Source: Cyclobacteriaceae bacterium (GTDB taxonomy: Bacteria; Bacteroidota; Bacteroidia; Cytophagales; Cyclobacteriaceae). From it: a stretch of DNA of 64,000 nucleotides. Within the stretch, counting starts at the first letter, position 1. The number at the start of each line of letters is the position of its first letter. Shown here one piece after another: positions 26,219-36,344 of the stretch. The DNA lies in assembly GCA_016786495.1 (NCBI GenBank), contig JAEUUJ010000047.1:35632-99631 (forward strand). The letters are read 5' to 3'. Below the pieces are notes generated by a model that had not been told where the DNA came from, made no database searches, and was given only the letters and a program-made list of their open reading frames with translations. The position numbers and the translations under genes were made by a program.

Positions 26219-28799
26219 CATTGCACTGCTGCTGATTTTACTGGCATCGTTTTCCGCTACCGGTCAGGACAGCACCAAACGTTTACCGGCACCGCATTGG
26301 GCGCGCGCACGGAAAGTAGATATCAAACATATCTCGATCGATTTGCAATTTGACTGGAAGAAGCGGCAGGCATTCGGGTCCACAGCGATCACACTTGCTC
26401 CCCTGTGGAATACCCGCGAAGTTGCGCTGGACGCAGGAAGCCTTTCGATTCAGTCAATCACGCTGAATGGTGCATCGCTTGCTTTTTCGTATGACGGAAG
26501 CGATAAAGACGATGCGTTAAAGATCACGCTCGACCGGAGTTATCAGGCCGGTGAAGAAGTCACGGTGGTGATTCGTTACCACACAAATCATATCAATGAA
26601 ACCGATCCGCTCAACCTGGGCGGGAGTAATGGCAAGGGCGGTTTGCGGTTTATCTGGCCAACGCCTGCGGAGCCAAAGCGTAAAAAGCAAATCTGGTCGT
26701 TGGGAGAGCCTGAGTCGAACCGGTATTGGTTTCCCGGCTATGATTATCCGAACGACTTTCGCACAACGGATATCAAGCTCACGGTTGAAAATACGTTAAC
26801 GGCAGTCGCGAGCGGTGCGTTGGTTAGTAAGAAAGTGAATGCTGACGGAACAACTACGTTTCATTACCAGTCGAACATTCCACACGCCAATCATAATACT
26901 TCTTTCATTGTTGGTGAGTTCACCAACGTAAAGCAAGCCTACCAGGCACTTGATCTCCATAATTACAGTTATACGAACGAAGTGGAAGCTACTACGGCAA
27001 GCGTGGAACGTCTACCGGATATGGTAAAGTTCTTCTCGGAATATACCGGTGTACGTTATCCCTTCCCGGCCTACGCGCAGGTATTTGTTCAGGATCAGCA
27101 ATGGGGCGTTACCGGATTGGGCGTGGCAGCTCAATCCGAGAATATGGTTGATGATTATGATACCCATGCGGATTACCTGTACCTGTGGGATGGCCTGGAA
27201 GGAGAGTCGCTGGCCGCTCAGTGGACTGGAGCCTATGTAACGCCGGCAGATTGGAGTCATCAATGGCTGAACAAGGGATTGTCGCGGTACCTTTCGGGAT
27301 TGTACAACATCCATAAGAATGGCGTTGACGAATTCCTGCTGTGGCAACATGCACTGGCTGATCAGGCGTTTTACATGGCCGATTGGAACGCAGGTGTATG
27401 CGAACCGGTTGTTTCTAAAAATTACTCCGGGGTGGGAGGTAATGCTCCGTATTACTATGGCGCTTCGGTATTGCGAATGCTTCACAAACAGGTTGGTGAT
27501 GAAAGATGGAAGAAAATTCTTAACCTGTATTTTAGCCGGAATGCACAAAAGCCAGTAACGACAGAAGATTTCCGGAAAGCTGTTGAAGAGATTACAGGCG
27601 ACCCGATGGAGTGGTTTTTTGATCAGTGGGTGTACCGTGTTGGGCACCCGGTTTTTGAAGTCGCCCGATCATATGACGCTGCAGCAAAACAGCTTGTTCT
27701 CAACGTTAAACAGGTTCAAAAACTCGACTCAGCGCAACGGTATCCGCAGGCAGAGTACTTTCAGGGAAATATTGAGATTGAAATTGATGGTGTGATCAGC
27801 ACGGTTTGGTTAAACGCTCAGGCTGAAAACACCATCACGATTCCTGCCGCGCGGGAACCACGTTTTGTAAACTTCGATTATCAATCAACCTGGCTGAAGG
27901 AACTTAATATCGAGAAGACGGTCGATGAACAAATTGCTATGGCATTAAACTCTACCGATGCCATCGCCAAGCGATCGGCCATGATAGAACTCGCTGCTCG
28001 TGCGAAAAATGAAACAACACCCGCAACCGATAAAACAAAAATTGTCAATACGCTTCGCACAATAATTCAAAGCAACGCGTATTGGCGTTTACGGATGAGC
28101 GCCCTCGGATTGTTGAGGGGTATTTTAGCGACCTCGACACCGGCTAAACTGGATGCGGGTACCACTAAAATGTTGCTGAACATCATTGCCAACGACAAGG
28201 CATGGGTTAAGGCAACTGCAATTGCTTTCCTGGGCGCAACAAACGACCCTCAATACGCTGATGTTTATGTCAAAGCCATGGCCGATAAAAGTGATCGCGT
28301 GGTAGCCAATGCAGCTTTAGCGTTAGGAAGTTCAAAAAGTCCAAAAGCGTTTAATGCGCTTGCTAAACTGGTAAGCCGGCCCTCCTGGAAAAATCAAAGC
28401 CTGATGAGTTCATTAAACGGACTACAACAACTTGGAGATCCGCGGGCGTACGACATTGCTTACAAAGCCCTTGCCGACCTGAACGAACCGCGATGGAATT
28501 TACCGCAAGCCAGCACGGGCATCTGGGACTACCGCATTATAGCTGCACAAACCATCGCTGGCCTCGGTCGTAGTGCAGATGCGTATCCGCTGATTGTAGA
28601 TCGGCTGAAAAAGTCGCTCGTGGAAGACGATCTCAATGTGATCTTTAATAACGTATTGTTAATTGAAACGCTGGCCGATCCAAAAGGGAAAGAGATTTAT
28701 CCGCTGTTGCGGGAACGATTTAAAAATGATGAGTCACTCTTGAAGGTTGTTGATCAGTATGAGTCACAATTCAATCAGGCCATTGGTCAATCAAAGTAA
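26202..28799 (+). CDS. M1 peptidase-like pseudoenzyme with C-terminal HEAT repeats
   Basis: An 865-residue exported protein (signal MNKHISIALLLILLASFSATGQ). Residues 25-560 follow the M1 aminopeptidase fold, but the zinc motif HExxH reads E335-S-L-A-A339 and the third ligand, normally glutamate in NEG, is K358 in WLNKGLSRYL. The GxMEN motif is also lost (GLGVAAQ near 305-311). The flanking QWTGAYVTPADWS is well kept, so the alignment is firm. The C-terminal 280 residues are HEAT-like helical repeats (RVVANAALALGSSKSPKAF). The frame is intact, so this is a dead enzyme rather than a broken gene. The start at 26202 overlaps the PfpI gene. A terminator follows at 28832. Confidence 0.88.
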   Translation: MNKHISIALLLILLASFSATGQDSTKRLPAPHWARARKVDIKHISIDLQFDWKKRQAFGSTAITLAPLWNTREVALDAGSLSIQSITLNGASLAFSYDGSDKDDALKITLDRSYQAGEEVTVVIRYHTNHINETDPLNLGGSNGKGGLRFIWPTPAEPKRKKQIWSLGEPESNRYWFPGYDYPNDFRTTDIKLTVENTLTAVASGALVSKKVNADGTTTFHYQSNIPHANHNTSFIVGEFTNVKQAYQALDLHNYSYTNEVEATTASVERLPDMVKFFSEYTGVRYPFPAYAQVFVQDQQWGVTGLGVAAQSENMVDDYDTHADYLYLWDGLEGESLAAQWTGAYVTPADWSHQWLNKGLSRYLSGLYNIHKNGVDEFLLWQHALADQAFYMADWNAGVCEPVVSKNYSGVGGNAPYYYGASVLRMLHKQVGDERWKKILNLYFSRNAQKPVTTEDFRKAVEEITGDPMEWFFDQWVYRVGHPVFEVARSYDAAAKQLVLNVKQVQKLDSAQRYPQAEYFQGNIEIEIDGVISTVWLNAQAENTITIPAAREPRFVNFDYQSTWLKELNIEKTVDEQIAMALNSTDAIAKRSAMIELAARAKNETTPATDKTKIVNTLRTIIQSNAYWRLRMSALGLLRGILATSTPAKLDAGTTKMLLNIIANDKAWVKATAIAFLGATNDPQYADVYVKAMADKSDRVVANAALALGSSKSPKAFNALAKLVSRPSWKNQSLMSSLNGLQQLGDPRAYDIAYKALADLNEPRWNLPQASTGIWDYRIIAAQTIAGLGRSADAYPLIVDRLKKSLVEDDLNVIFNNVLLIETLADPKGKEIYPLLRERFKNDESLLKVVDQYESQFNQAIGQSK

Positions 28800-28831
28800 T
28801 TTTTCAGTCATTGTGGGAGAGGGTAAATAAA

Positions 28832-28861
28832 AAAGGAGGCTTGTAACCCTCCTTTACTTTT
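28832..28861. terminator. bidirectional terminator between convergent genes
   Basis: AAAGGAGG (28832-28839) pairs perfectly with CCTCCTTT (28848-28855) around an eight-base loop. A-rich sequence lies to the left and T-rich to the right, so it can serve both the M1-like gene and the convergent gene that ends at 28862. Confidence 0.8.
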
Positions 28862-30022
28862 TTAACGCGACCGTCTTGATTGTTCGTTGGATTTGGGTGC
28901 TTTTGAACCACCACTGCTATTGCGACTTCTTTCCTGACGCATCGTAGGGGAAGAGCGCTGTTGTTGGGTGGAGCGATTAAAATTCCCATCGGATTTTCTT
29001 TCCGTCCGCTGACGCTCTGTGTGCGTTTCTCTGCGGTCCGGTTTCGTGTTCCATTCGCGAGTGGCAACTGACCGCTCGCGTGTTTCAGAATGCTGGCGAT
29101 TCATCGCTGGCCGGGTGTTATGACGGTCGCTTGTGGATGCGTCATACCGTTTGCGTGGGGCATTATCGGTATCGCTGTTGGTACGGGTTCTTACCGTAGG
29201 CCGTGCGTCATCCGACCGGTAGTTACTTCTGCTTCGGTCGTGATTGTCGCTGTAGCGATCATCGCGAACATCCCTGCGGTGCGTTGAACGATAATCGGCC
29301 AGTTGCGTGCGGTGACGATTTCTCACCATCACCGATGTGCTGCGATAAGGCCTGTAAATCCGATCGGCATATACTACGCGATGCGTGTGGCAACGGGCAT
29401 AGTACGGGCGGTACGGGTGCCACCATGAGTAATAATGGTGATATGAAACCGGTCTCCAGCTTATCCACCATACCGGCCGGGTGTACCAGCCCCAGGGCGA
29501 AACCCAAACCGTATAATAAGGATCGTATACATACTGCACGGCCGGCCAGGTCCATACGTTTACTACCGTAGTAGTGGTTGTCGTGCCGGCATTCACGCGA
29601 ACTTCCTGCGTGGGTTCAATAATCGTTTCGGTTCCGTATACGTCTTCATCACCTGTGATTTGAAGAACAGCCTTGCCGTTGGCAAGCTTTTCCAGTTCGA
29701 TTACGGCTACATCCTGAAGCTCGGTATTGGAGATCACCGATTGAATAGTAAACGTGTGTATGTTTCCATTTGTCCGATCGACTACACGCAGGTAATCCGT
29801 ATAGCCATCACCGTTCAGGTCAAGGTTGTTAACCTTTGAGTCTTCCGCATTCAGCATGCGTTCAAATTCTTCGGGGGAAGATGATTTCTTAAAGAGCTCC
29901 AGCGCACCTTCAAGACTAAAGTAGTCACCCGGAACTTCCGCGTCACGTTCCTGACCCCAAACTGCCGTTCCACCTGCCATCAGGAAGGACAAGGCCAGCA
30001 TTCTCAATCCAAGTGTTTTCAT
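28862..30022 (-). CDS. exported protein with aromatic-rich middle and Arg/Ser-rich tail, unknown function
   Basis: I do not recognise a named family. The 386-residue protein has a signal peptide (MKTLGLRMLALSFLMAGGTA, then VWGQ). A globular part follows with NNLDLNGDGYTDYLRVVD, which looks like a calcium-binding FG-GAP or dockerin-type loop. A threonine run then leads into a stretch very rich in tryptophan, tyrosine and histidine (about 150-215). The last 170 residues are low-complexity and rich in Arg, Ser, Thr, Asp and Asn, as in disordered, nucleic-acid- or polyanion-binding tails. Related proteins are frequent in Bacteroidota genomes. I chose ATG 30022 over the TTG at 30028. Confidence 0.7.
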   Translation of the reverse strand: MKTLGLRMLALSFLMAGGTAVWGQERDAEVPGDYFSLEGALELFKKSSSPEEFERMLNAEDSKVNNLDLNGDGYTDYLRVVDRTNGNIHTFTIQSVISNTELQDVAVIELEKLANGKAVLQITGDEDVYGTETIIEPTQEVRVNAGTTTTTTVVNVWTWPAVQYVYDPYYTVWVSPWGWYTRPVWWISWRPVSYHHYYSWWHPYRPYYARCHTHRVVYADRIYRPYRSTSVMVRNRHRTQLADYRSTHRRDVRDDRYSDNHDRSRSNYRSDDARPTVRTRTNSDTDNAPRKRYDASTSDRHNTRPAMNRQHSETRERSVATREWNTKPDRRETHTERQRTERKSDGNFNRSTQQQRSSPTMRQERSRNSSGGSKAPKSNEQSRRSR

Positions 30023-30179
30023 AGACAAAACATTTATAGTCGTATTAAAACAAAGAATGAGCCAAGAAGAAAAAGGCCATTTTCGGGTTGGAAACAGATG
30101 GTTTTAGTTCGACCGGGATCCTGGCACTAACCCGAGATGCCGGTTCCCCTGACGTTTCTAATATTTGTAAGTTTGCCGC

Positions 30180-31730
30180 ATGAATTCGCGCGCGCTGCTT
30201 ACAGTTGTATTTATTGGCTGCGTTATGCCCGGTCTGGCTGCAGATCCAATCCGCAAAGCAGATACGCTGGAGGTTCAGAAACTAATCCAAACAAGTAAAC
30301 AGTACCAGTGGACAAACCCCGATCAGTCGCTGCGGTATGCCGATGAAGCCTTGCGGCTTGCCCGCGAATTGAATTACGTTAAAGGGATAGCGACCGCGAA
30401 TACCTTGAAAGGCTTTTGCTTCTGGAGGTTTGGCGATAACGAGCTGGCCATCGAGTCGGCCATGACTGCGCTTGAAATCGCGCAGCAAGCAAAACTCAAA
30501 CACCTGCAAGCCGAGAGTTACTACATTCTGGCGCGTGGGTACATGGATTTGGCCGAACGTATAAAAGCGCGCGAGTCGATCGAACTTGCCGAATCGATGG
30601 CGCAACAAGGTGACGACTGGGAACAGTTGTGCAGCATTTATAATTTGAAAGGTGTTATCCTTTTTATTGCGGATAAACCTGACAGTGCACTATTCTTTTA
30701 CAACAAAGCGCTTGAGGTTGGCACCACGCACGGGGTCGACTCCATAAATTTCCCCCGCATCATATCAAACATCGGTGAAGTGTATGCACCGGAAAATGCA
30801 AAGCTTGCCATGTCGTATTATCAACGAGCACTCCGGCTGGCCAGAAATACTGGTAATAAAATCACGGAAGCGTCCATCACCGGCATTATCGGGATGGCGT
30901 ATCTAAAAGCCAACGACCTGCGAAATTCCGAGCAAACACTTCAGTCGGCATTGGTACTGGCGCGCGAACTTGGTCTGAGACGCGTGATACGTCAGGCATA
31001 CGGTGGACTGGTAGATGTGCGCCTCCGGCAGGGCAGAGGCGATGAAGCGGTTGTGTATCTGCGCAAGTATTACGCGGTGCGTGACAGTTTGCTGAATACC
31101 GCTAAAATCCGACAGATTGTTGAGCTTGAGGCGCGGCACGAACTTCAATTAAAGGAACAACGCATTCAGGTGCTCAACAGCGAGAAGCACATTCAGCTAC
31201 TGTGGAAGAACATCTTGCTCGGGGCGTTGAGTTTGTTGATTCTGCTTTCCATCGCGGTCTACATGCTTCAACGGTATCGGTATCGCAAGAATCGCGAGAT
31301 GCTGAACCTTGAAATCGATTACCTCACACGTCAGCACAAAGAAACCAAAGAGAAATTCCAGGCGACCCTTACTCCGGAGGCAGGACAATTGGAATCGCAT
31401 GATCAAAAACTACTCAAACAAGCAATTCTCATAGTGGAAGAAAATCTCAGCGACCCGTTGTTCGGAGTGGAGAAGATGGCTTCCGAAATGAACATGAGTC
31501 GCGCGAGTTTACATCGTAAAATCAAAACCATTACCGGTTTTCCACCGAGTGAATTGATCCGAAGCATCCGCCTGCGCACTGCAGCCAGGCTTATTCTCGG
31601 TAAGGTTGACTCCGTGTCGCAGATTGCTACCCGGGTTGGCTTTAACGACTACTCGCACTTTTCGAAGTCGTTCAAGAAGCACTTTGGTGTGGCACCCACC
31701 AGCTACGAGGGACCCGGAGAGGTTCAGTAA
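30180..31730 (+). CDS. membrane-anchored TPR-AraC family transcriptional regulator
   Basis: A 516-residue one-component regulator. After an N-terminal signal come six or more TPR repeats (DQSLRYADEALRLARELNY, ELAIESAMTALEIAQQAKL and others) to about residue 300. A charged helix, one membrane segment near 344-362 (ILLGALSLLILLSIAVYML) and a cytoplasmic AraC domain follow, with MASEMNMSRASLHRKIKTIT and a second HTH in VSQIATRVGFNDYSHFSKSF. The topology puts the sensor outside and the DNA-binding domain inside, tethered to the membrane. The next genes downstream are a 34-residue peptide and a methyltransferase, possible targets. Confidence 0.9.
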   Translation: MNSRALLTVVFIGCVMPGLAADPIRKADTLEVQKLIQTSKQYQWTNPDQSLRYADEALRLARELNYVKGIATANTLKGFCFWRFGDNELAIESAMTALEIAQQAKLKHLQAESYYILARGYMDLAERIKARESIELAESMAQQGDDWEQLCSIYNLKGVILFIADKPDSALFFYNKALEVGTTHGVDSINFPRIISNIGEVYAPENAKLAMSYYQRALRLARNTGNKITEASITGIIGMAYLKANDLRNSEQTLQSALVLARELGLRRVIRQAYGGLVDVRLRQGRGDEAVVYLRKYYAVRDSLLNTAKIRQIVELEARHELQLKEQRIQVLNSEKHIQLLWKNILLGALSLLILLSIAVYMLQRYRYRKNREMLNLEIDYLTRQHKETKEKFQATLTPEAGQLESHDQKLLKQAILIVEENLSDPLFGVEKMASEMNMSRASLHRKIKTITGFPPSELIRSIRLRTAARLILGKVDSVSQIATRVGFNDYSHFSKSFKKHFGVAPTSYEGPGEVQ

Positions 31731-31794
31731 AAGCCCGTTTCAGAATCGAAACTCATCGACTTACCTTCGGCTGGATGGTGATACGTTCCAAAAC

Positions 31795-31820
31795 CATGTA
31801 AACATGTGTCAGGTACATGT
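31795..31820. promoter_or_regulatory. three CATGT repeats upstream of the small ORF/methyltransferase promoter
   Basis: CATGT occurs at 31795-31799, 31803-31807 and 31816-31820; the first and third are both followed by AAA, and the second and third are each part of an ACATGT palindrome. The group ends 40 bases before the -7 box at 31861, where an activator would sit. Confidence 0.4.
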
Positions 31821-31860
31821 AAATGGTTCATTTCCACCATTTTCCTTTCATCGTACGGCC

Positions 31861-31868
31861 TACTTTTG
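31861..31868 (+). promoter_or_regulatory. -7 box for the 34-residue peptide and methyltransferase
   Basis: TACTTTTG fits the TAnnTTTG consensus and lies 36 bases before the ATG at 31905. No clear -33 TTTG is seen, which fits a promoter that needs an activator. Confidence 0.5.
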
Positions 31869-31904
31869 CCGTTGAGAATTGGTATTAAAAATCAACATTG
31901 AGAC

Positions 31905-32009
31905 ATGAGAACAGCATCATTTATCAGGCGGTTGCTCGCAGTTCTGCTGGGCATTACCGTAGTAGTAGCAATCATTTTTAAAATTCTGGCTGACGGGCTG
32001 GCATTGTAG
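31905..32009 (+). CDS. 34-residue small membrane protein, unknown
   Basis: A short frame encodes a peptide that starts MRTASFIRRLLAVLLGIT and continues as one hydrophobic helix with a single lysine near its end, closing GLAL. The basic N-terminus with three arginines and the 20-residue hydrophobic stretch look like a genuine single-pass membrane peptide. A consensus -7 box lies 36 bases upstream and the methyltransferase starts 31 bases downstream, so the pair is probably one transcript. I do not recognise a family, and a chance frame cannot be excluded. Confidence 0.5.
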   Translation: MRTASFIRRLLAVLLGITVVVAIIFKILADGLAL

Positions 32010-32040
32010 GGAACACGTTAACATCACGAATTACAGAGAC

Positions 32041-32883
32041 ATGCAAACAACAGTAGAATCACCGAAACCAATAAATCCAAACAAAGCGCTTTGGGAGAAG
32101 GGCGACTTCACCCGGCTGGCGCAAACCATGCGCGAAAGCGGAACCGCGTTGGTCGCAACATTAGGGATTATAAAAGGAGACCGGGTATTGGACCTGGGCT
32201 GTGGCGATGGAACGACCGCCATTCCGGCAGCGCGATTAGGAGCCATTGTTCAGGGTGTTGATATCGCGGAGAATCTGGTGGCCGCAGGCAGGCAACGCGC
32301 AAATCAGGAAGGTCTGTCGAACATTACGTTCGAACAGGGTGATGCCTGCAACCTGGAAATGCTGGCGGATAAAACATTCGATAAAGTGGTAACGATTTTC
32401 GGAGCCATGTTCGCTCCGAAGCCGATGGAGGTAGCCAAAGAAATGGTTCGGGTCACCAAACCGGGCGGCCAAATTGTTATGGGAAACTGGATACCCGGTG
32501 ACCCCACTCTCGTTGCGCAGATTTTAAAGATCAGTTCGATGTATACACCACCACCGCCTGAAGGATTTATCAGTCCGATGCTGTGGGGTGTTGAACAGGA
32601 AGTTCGCGACCGATTTTTGGCAGCAGGAATTTCTGCCGAGAAAATTTCTTTCCTCCGCGATACGTACACGTTTAATTTCAACGGTACGCCCGATGCGTTT
32701 GTGGCACAGTTCAAAATGTATTACGGTCCAACGATGAATGCATTTGAAGCAGCTGCGAAGAATGGAAAGGATGCCGGTTTGCAAAAGGAACTTGAAGCAC
32801 TGTTTAGCAGCCAAAATAAAAGTACGGAGGTAAACCGAACGGTGATCCCGGCTACGTTTCTGCGGGTTACGGTAACGGTTTGA
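32041..32883 (+). CDS. class I SAM-dependent methyltransferase
   Basis: A 280-residue cytoplasmic enzyme. Motif I VLDLGCGDGTTA (from residue 49) binds S-adenosylmethionine; VQGVDIAENLVAAGRQRA is the acidic second strand; ITFEQGDACNL and MVRVTKPGGQIVMGNW are motifs II to III. It resembles UbiE/Coq5-like small-molecule methyltransferases, and the C-terminal half (FNFNGTPDAFVAQFKMYYGP) is the substrate lid. The acceptor is unknown. It shares a probable transcript with the 34-residue peptide and ends in a strong hairpin terminator before katG. Confidence 0.9.
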   Translation: MQTTVESPKPINPNKALWEKGDFTRLAQTMRESGTALVATLGIIKGDRVLDLGCGDGTTAIPAARLGAIVQGVDIAENLVAAGRQRANQEGLSNITFEQGDACNLEMLADKTFDKVVTIFGAMFAPKPMEVAKEMVRVTKPGGQIVMGNWIPGDPTLVAQILKISSMYTPPPPEGFISPMLWGVEQEVRDRFLAAGISAEKISFLRDTYTFNFNGTPDAFVAQFKMYYGPTMNAFEAAAKNGKDAGLQKELEALFSSQNKSTEVNRTVIPATFLRVTVTV

Positions 32884-32915
32884 TGACGATAATTTGTGTT
32901 AGAGTAGTGTGAATG

Positions 32916-32946
32916 AAAAAGGCGACCTGAAAGGGCCGCCCTTTTT
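32916..32946. terminator. bidirectional terminator between methyltransferase and katG
   Basis: AAAAAGGCG and a following CC pair with GG and CGCC plus TTTTT across a short loop, with a one-base mismatch and a one-base bulge. A runs on one side and T on the other let it stop both convergent transcripts. Confidence 0.75.
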
Positions 32947-32965
32947 CTATCCTCTCTTATTACCG

Positions 32966-35266
<2,301 letters not shown>

Positions 35267-35267
35267 T

Positions 35268-35299
35268 CAATACTACGCTTAAGACTTAAATAAATCAAA
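35268..35299 (-). promoter_or_regulatory. katG promoter (-33/-7)
   Basis: On the minus strand TTTG (plus 35296-35299) is followed after exactly 20 bases by TAGTATTG (plus 35268-35275), one mismatch from TAnnTTTG. The -33 element lies inside a perfect inverted repeat, AATCAA-A-TTGATT at 35293-35305, a likely regulator contact. Confidence 0.6.
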
Positions 35300-35319
35300 T
35301 TGATTATATTTATGATTCA

Positions 35320-35334
35320 ATAGATAAAATCTAT
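35320..35334. promoter_or_regulatory. OxyR-type operator overlapping the oxyR start codon
   Basis: ATAGATAAAATCTAT is a perfect palindrome (six-base arms, three-base centre). It contains the LysR-type T-N11-A motif and one ATAG-N7-CTAT unit of the classical OxyR site. Its last bases are the first two of the oxyR ATG (35333), so bound protein would block its own expression. Confidence 0.6.
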
Positions 35335-36265
35335 GACACTAACACAACTGGAATACATCGTGGCGGTGGATACACACCGGCATTTTGCGCAGGCTGCAGA
35401 AGCGTGTTTTGTGACGCAACCTACGCTCAGCATGCAGATTCAAAAGCTGGAAGAGGAACTGGACGTAAAAATCTTCGACCGCACCAAGCAGCCGGTTATC
35501 CCGACGGAAACCGGAGCGTTGATTATTGCACAAGCGCGTGTAGCCTTGCGGGAGTCGAACCGTATCATGGAACTTGTGGAGCATCAGAGAGGCACGATGA
35601 CCGGGGAATTGCGTATTGGAATTATTCCTACGCTGGCGCCTTATCTGTTGCCGCAGCTTTTCCGGGAGATGCGTGCACGGTATCCGCAACTCAACCTGAT
35701 CATTCGTGAAACCATTACCGAAGAGATCATCAACGAGTTGAAGCATAATCGGCTGGATTGCGGATTGGTGGTTACACCGTTGAACGACACCGCCATAAAC
35801 GAAGACGTCCTGTTTTATGAGGAGCTGTTTGTATATGTGTCACGGAAGAATGCGTTATACAACAAGCGCTACGTACTCGCAGCCGACATTAATCCCAACG
35901 AATTATGGTTGTTGGAAGAAGGGCACTGTTTCCGGTCGCAGGTACTCAACCTGTGCGAGTTGCAAAGGCGCAACGACATACAGTTCCGGTATGAAACCGG
36001 TAACATCGAAACGCTCAAGCGGATGGTCGAGAATACCGAGGGAATTACAATTTTACCGGAACTGGCCATAAAAGAGTTCAGTAAATCACAACTCAAGCTG
36101 GTGAAACGACTGCAGGCACCCAGTCCGGCCCGAGAAGTAAGTCTGGTCACGCACCGGGATCACATTAAGATGAAACACCTGGCTGTGCTGAAAGATCAAA
36201 TCCTGAACATGGTGCCGAAGGCCATGCAAAAACTCCAGAATAAAAAGATTGTCGAGATTGACTAG
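35333..36265 (+). CDS. oxyR: OxyR-like hydrogen-peroxide-sensing LysR regulator
   Basis: A 310-residue LysR-type activator. The N-terminal winged HTH reads MTLTQLEYIVAVDTHRHFAQ to QPTLSMQIQKLEEELDVKIF. The regulatory domain has C199 in EEGHCFRS and C208 in NLCEL, the same numbers and surroundings as the peroxidatic and resolving cysteines of E. coli OxyR, which form a disulfide on oxidation. The gene is divergent from katG, the classical target. A palindrome at 35320 overlaps the start codon. The assignment rests on the HTH, both cysteines and the neighbour together. Confidence 0.94.
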   Translation: MTLTQLEYIVAVDTHRHFAQAAEACFVTQPTLSMQIQKLEEELDVKIFDRTKQPVIPTETGALIIAQARVALRESNRIMELVEHQRGTMTGELRIGIIPTLAPYLLPQLFREMRARYPQLNLIIRETITEEIINELKHNRLDCGLVVTPLNDTAINEDVLFYEELFVYVSRKNALYNKRYVLAADINPNELWLLEEGHCFRSQVLNLCELQRRNDIQFRYETGNIETLKRMVENTEGITILPELAIKEFSKSQLKLVKRLQAPSPAREVSLVTHRDHIKMKHLAVLKDQILNMVPKAMQKLQNKKIVEID

Positions 36266-36344
36266 ATATGTGCCATTCAATCATAGTTGATTCATTCATG
36301 AATTAACTTTGGGAGATAGTATGGTGATGTTTCGGAATGACGCG

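Noticed and set aside
35297-35334. Full four-part OxyR site (ATAG-N7-CTAT twice)
   Set aside because: Only one ATAG-N7-CTAT unit is present; the next half-sites upstream read TTTA and AATT, so the full E. coli consensus is not met.
36304-36311. TAACTTTG, a consensus -7 box between oxyR and the convergent permease
   Set aside because: It would drive transcription into the 3' end of the minus-strand permease, with only a short shadow frame downstream; most likely chance.
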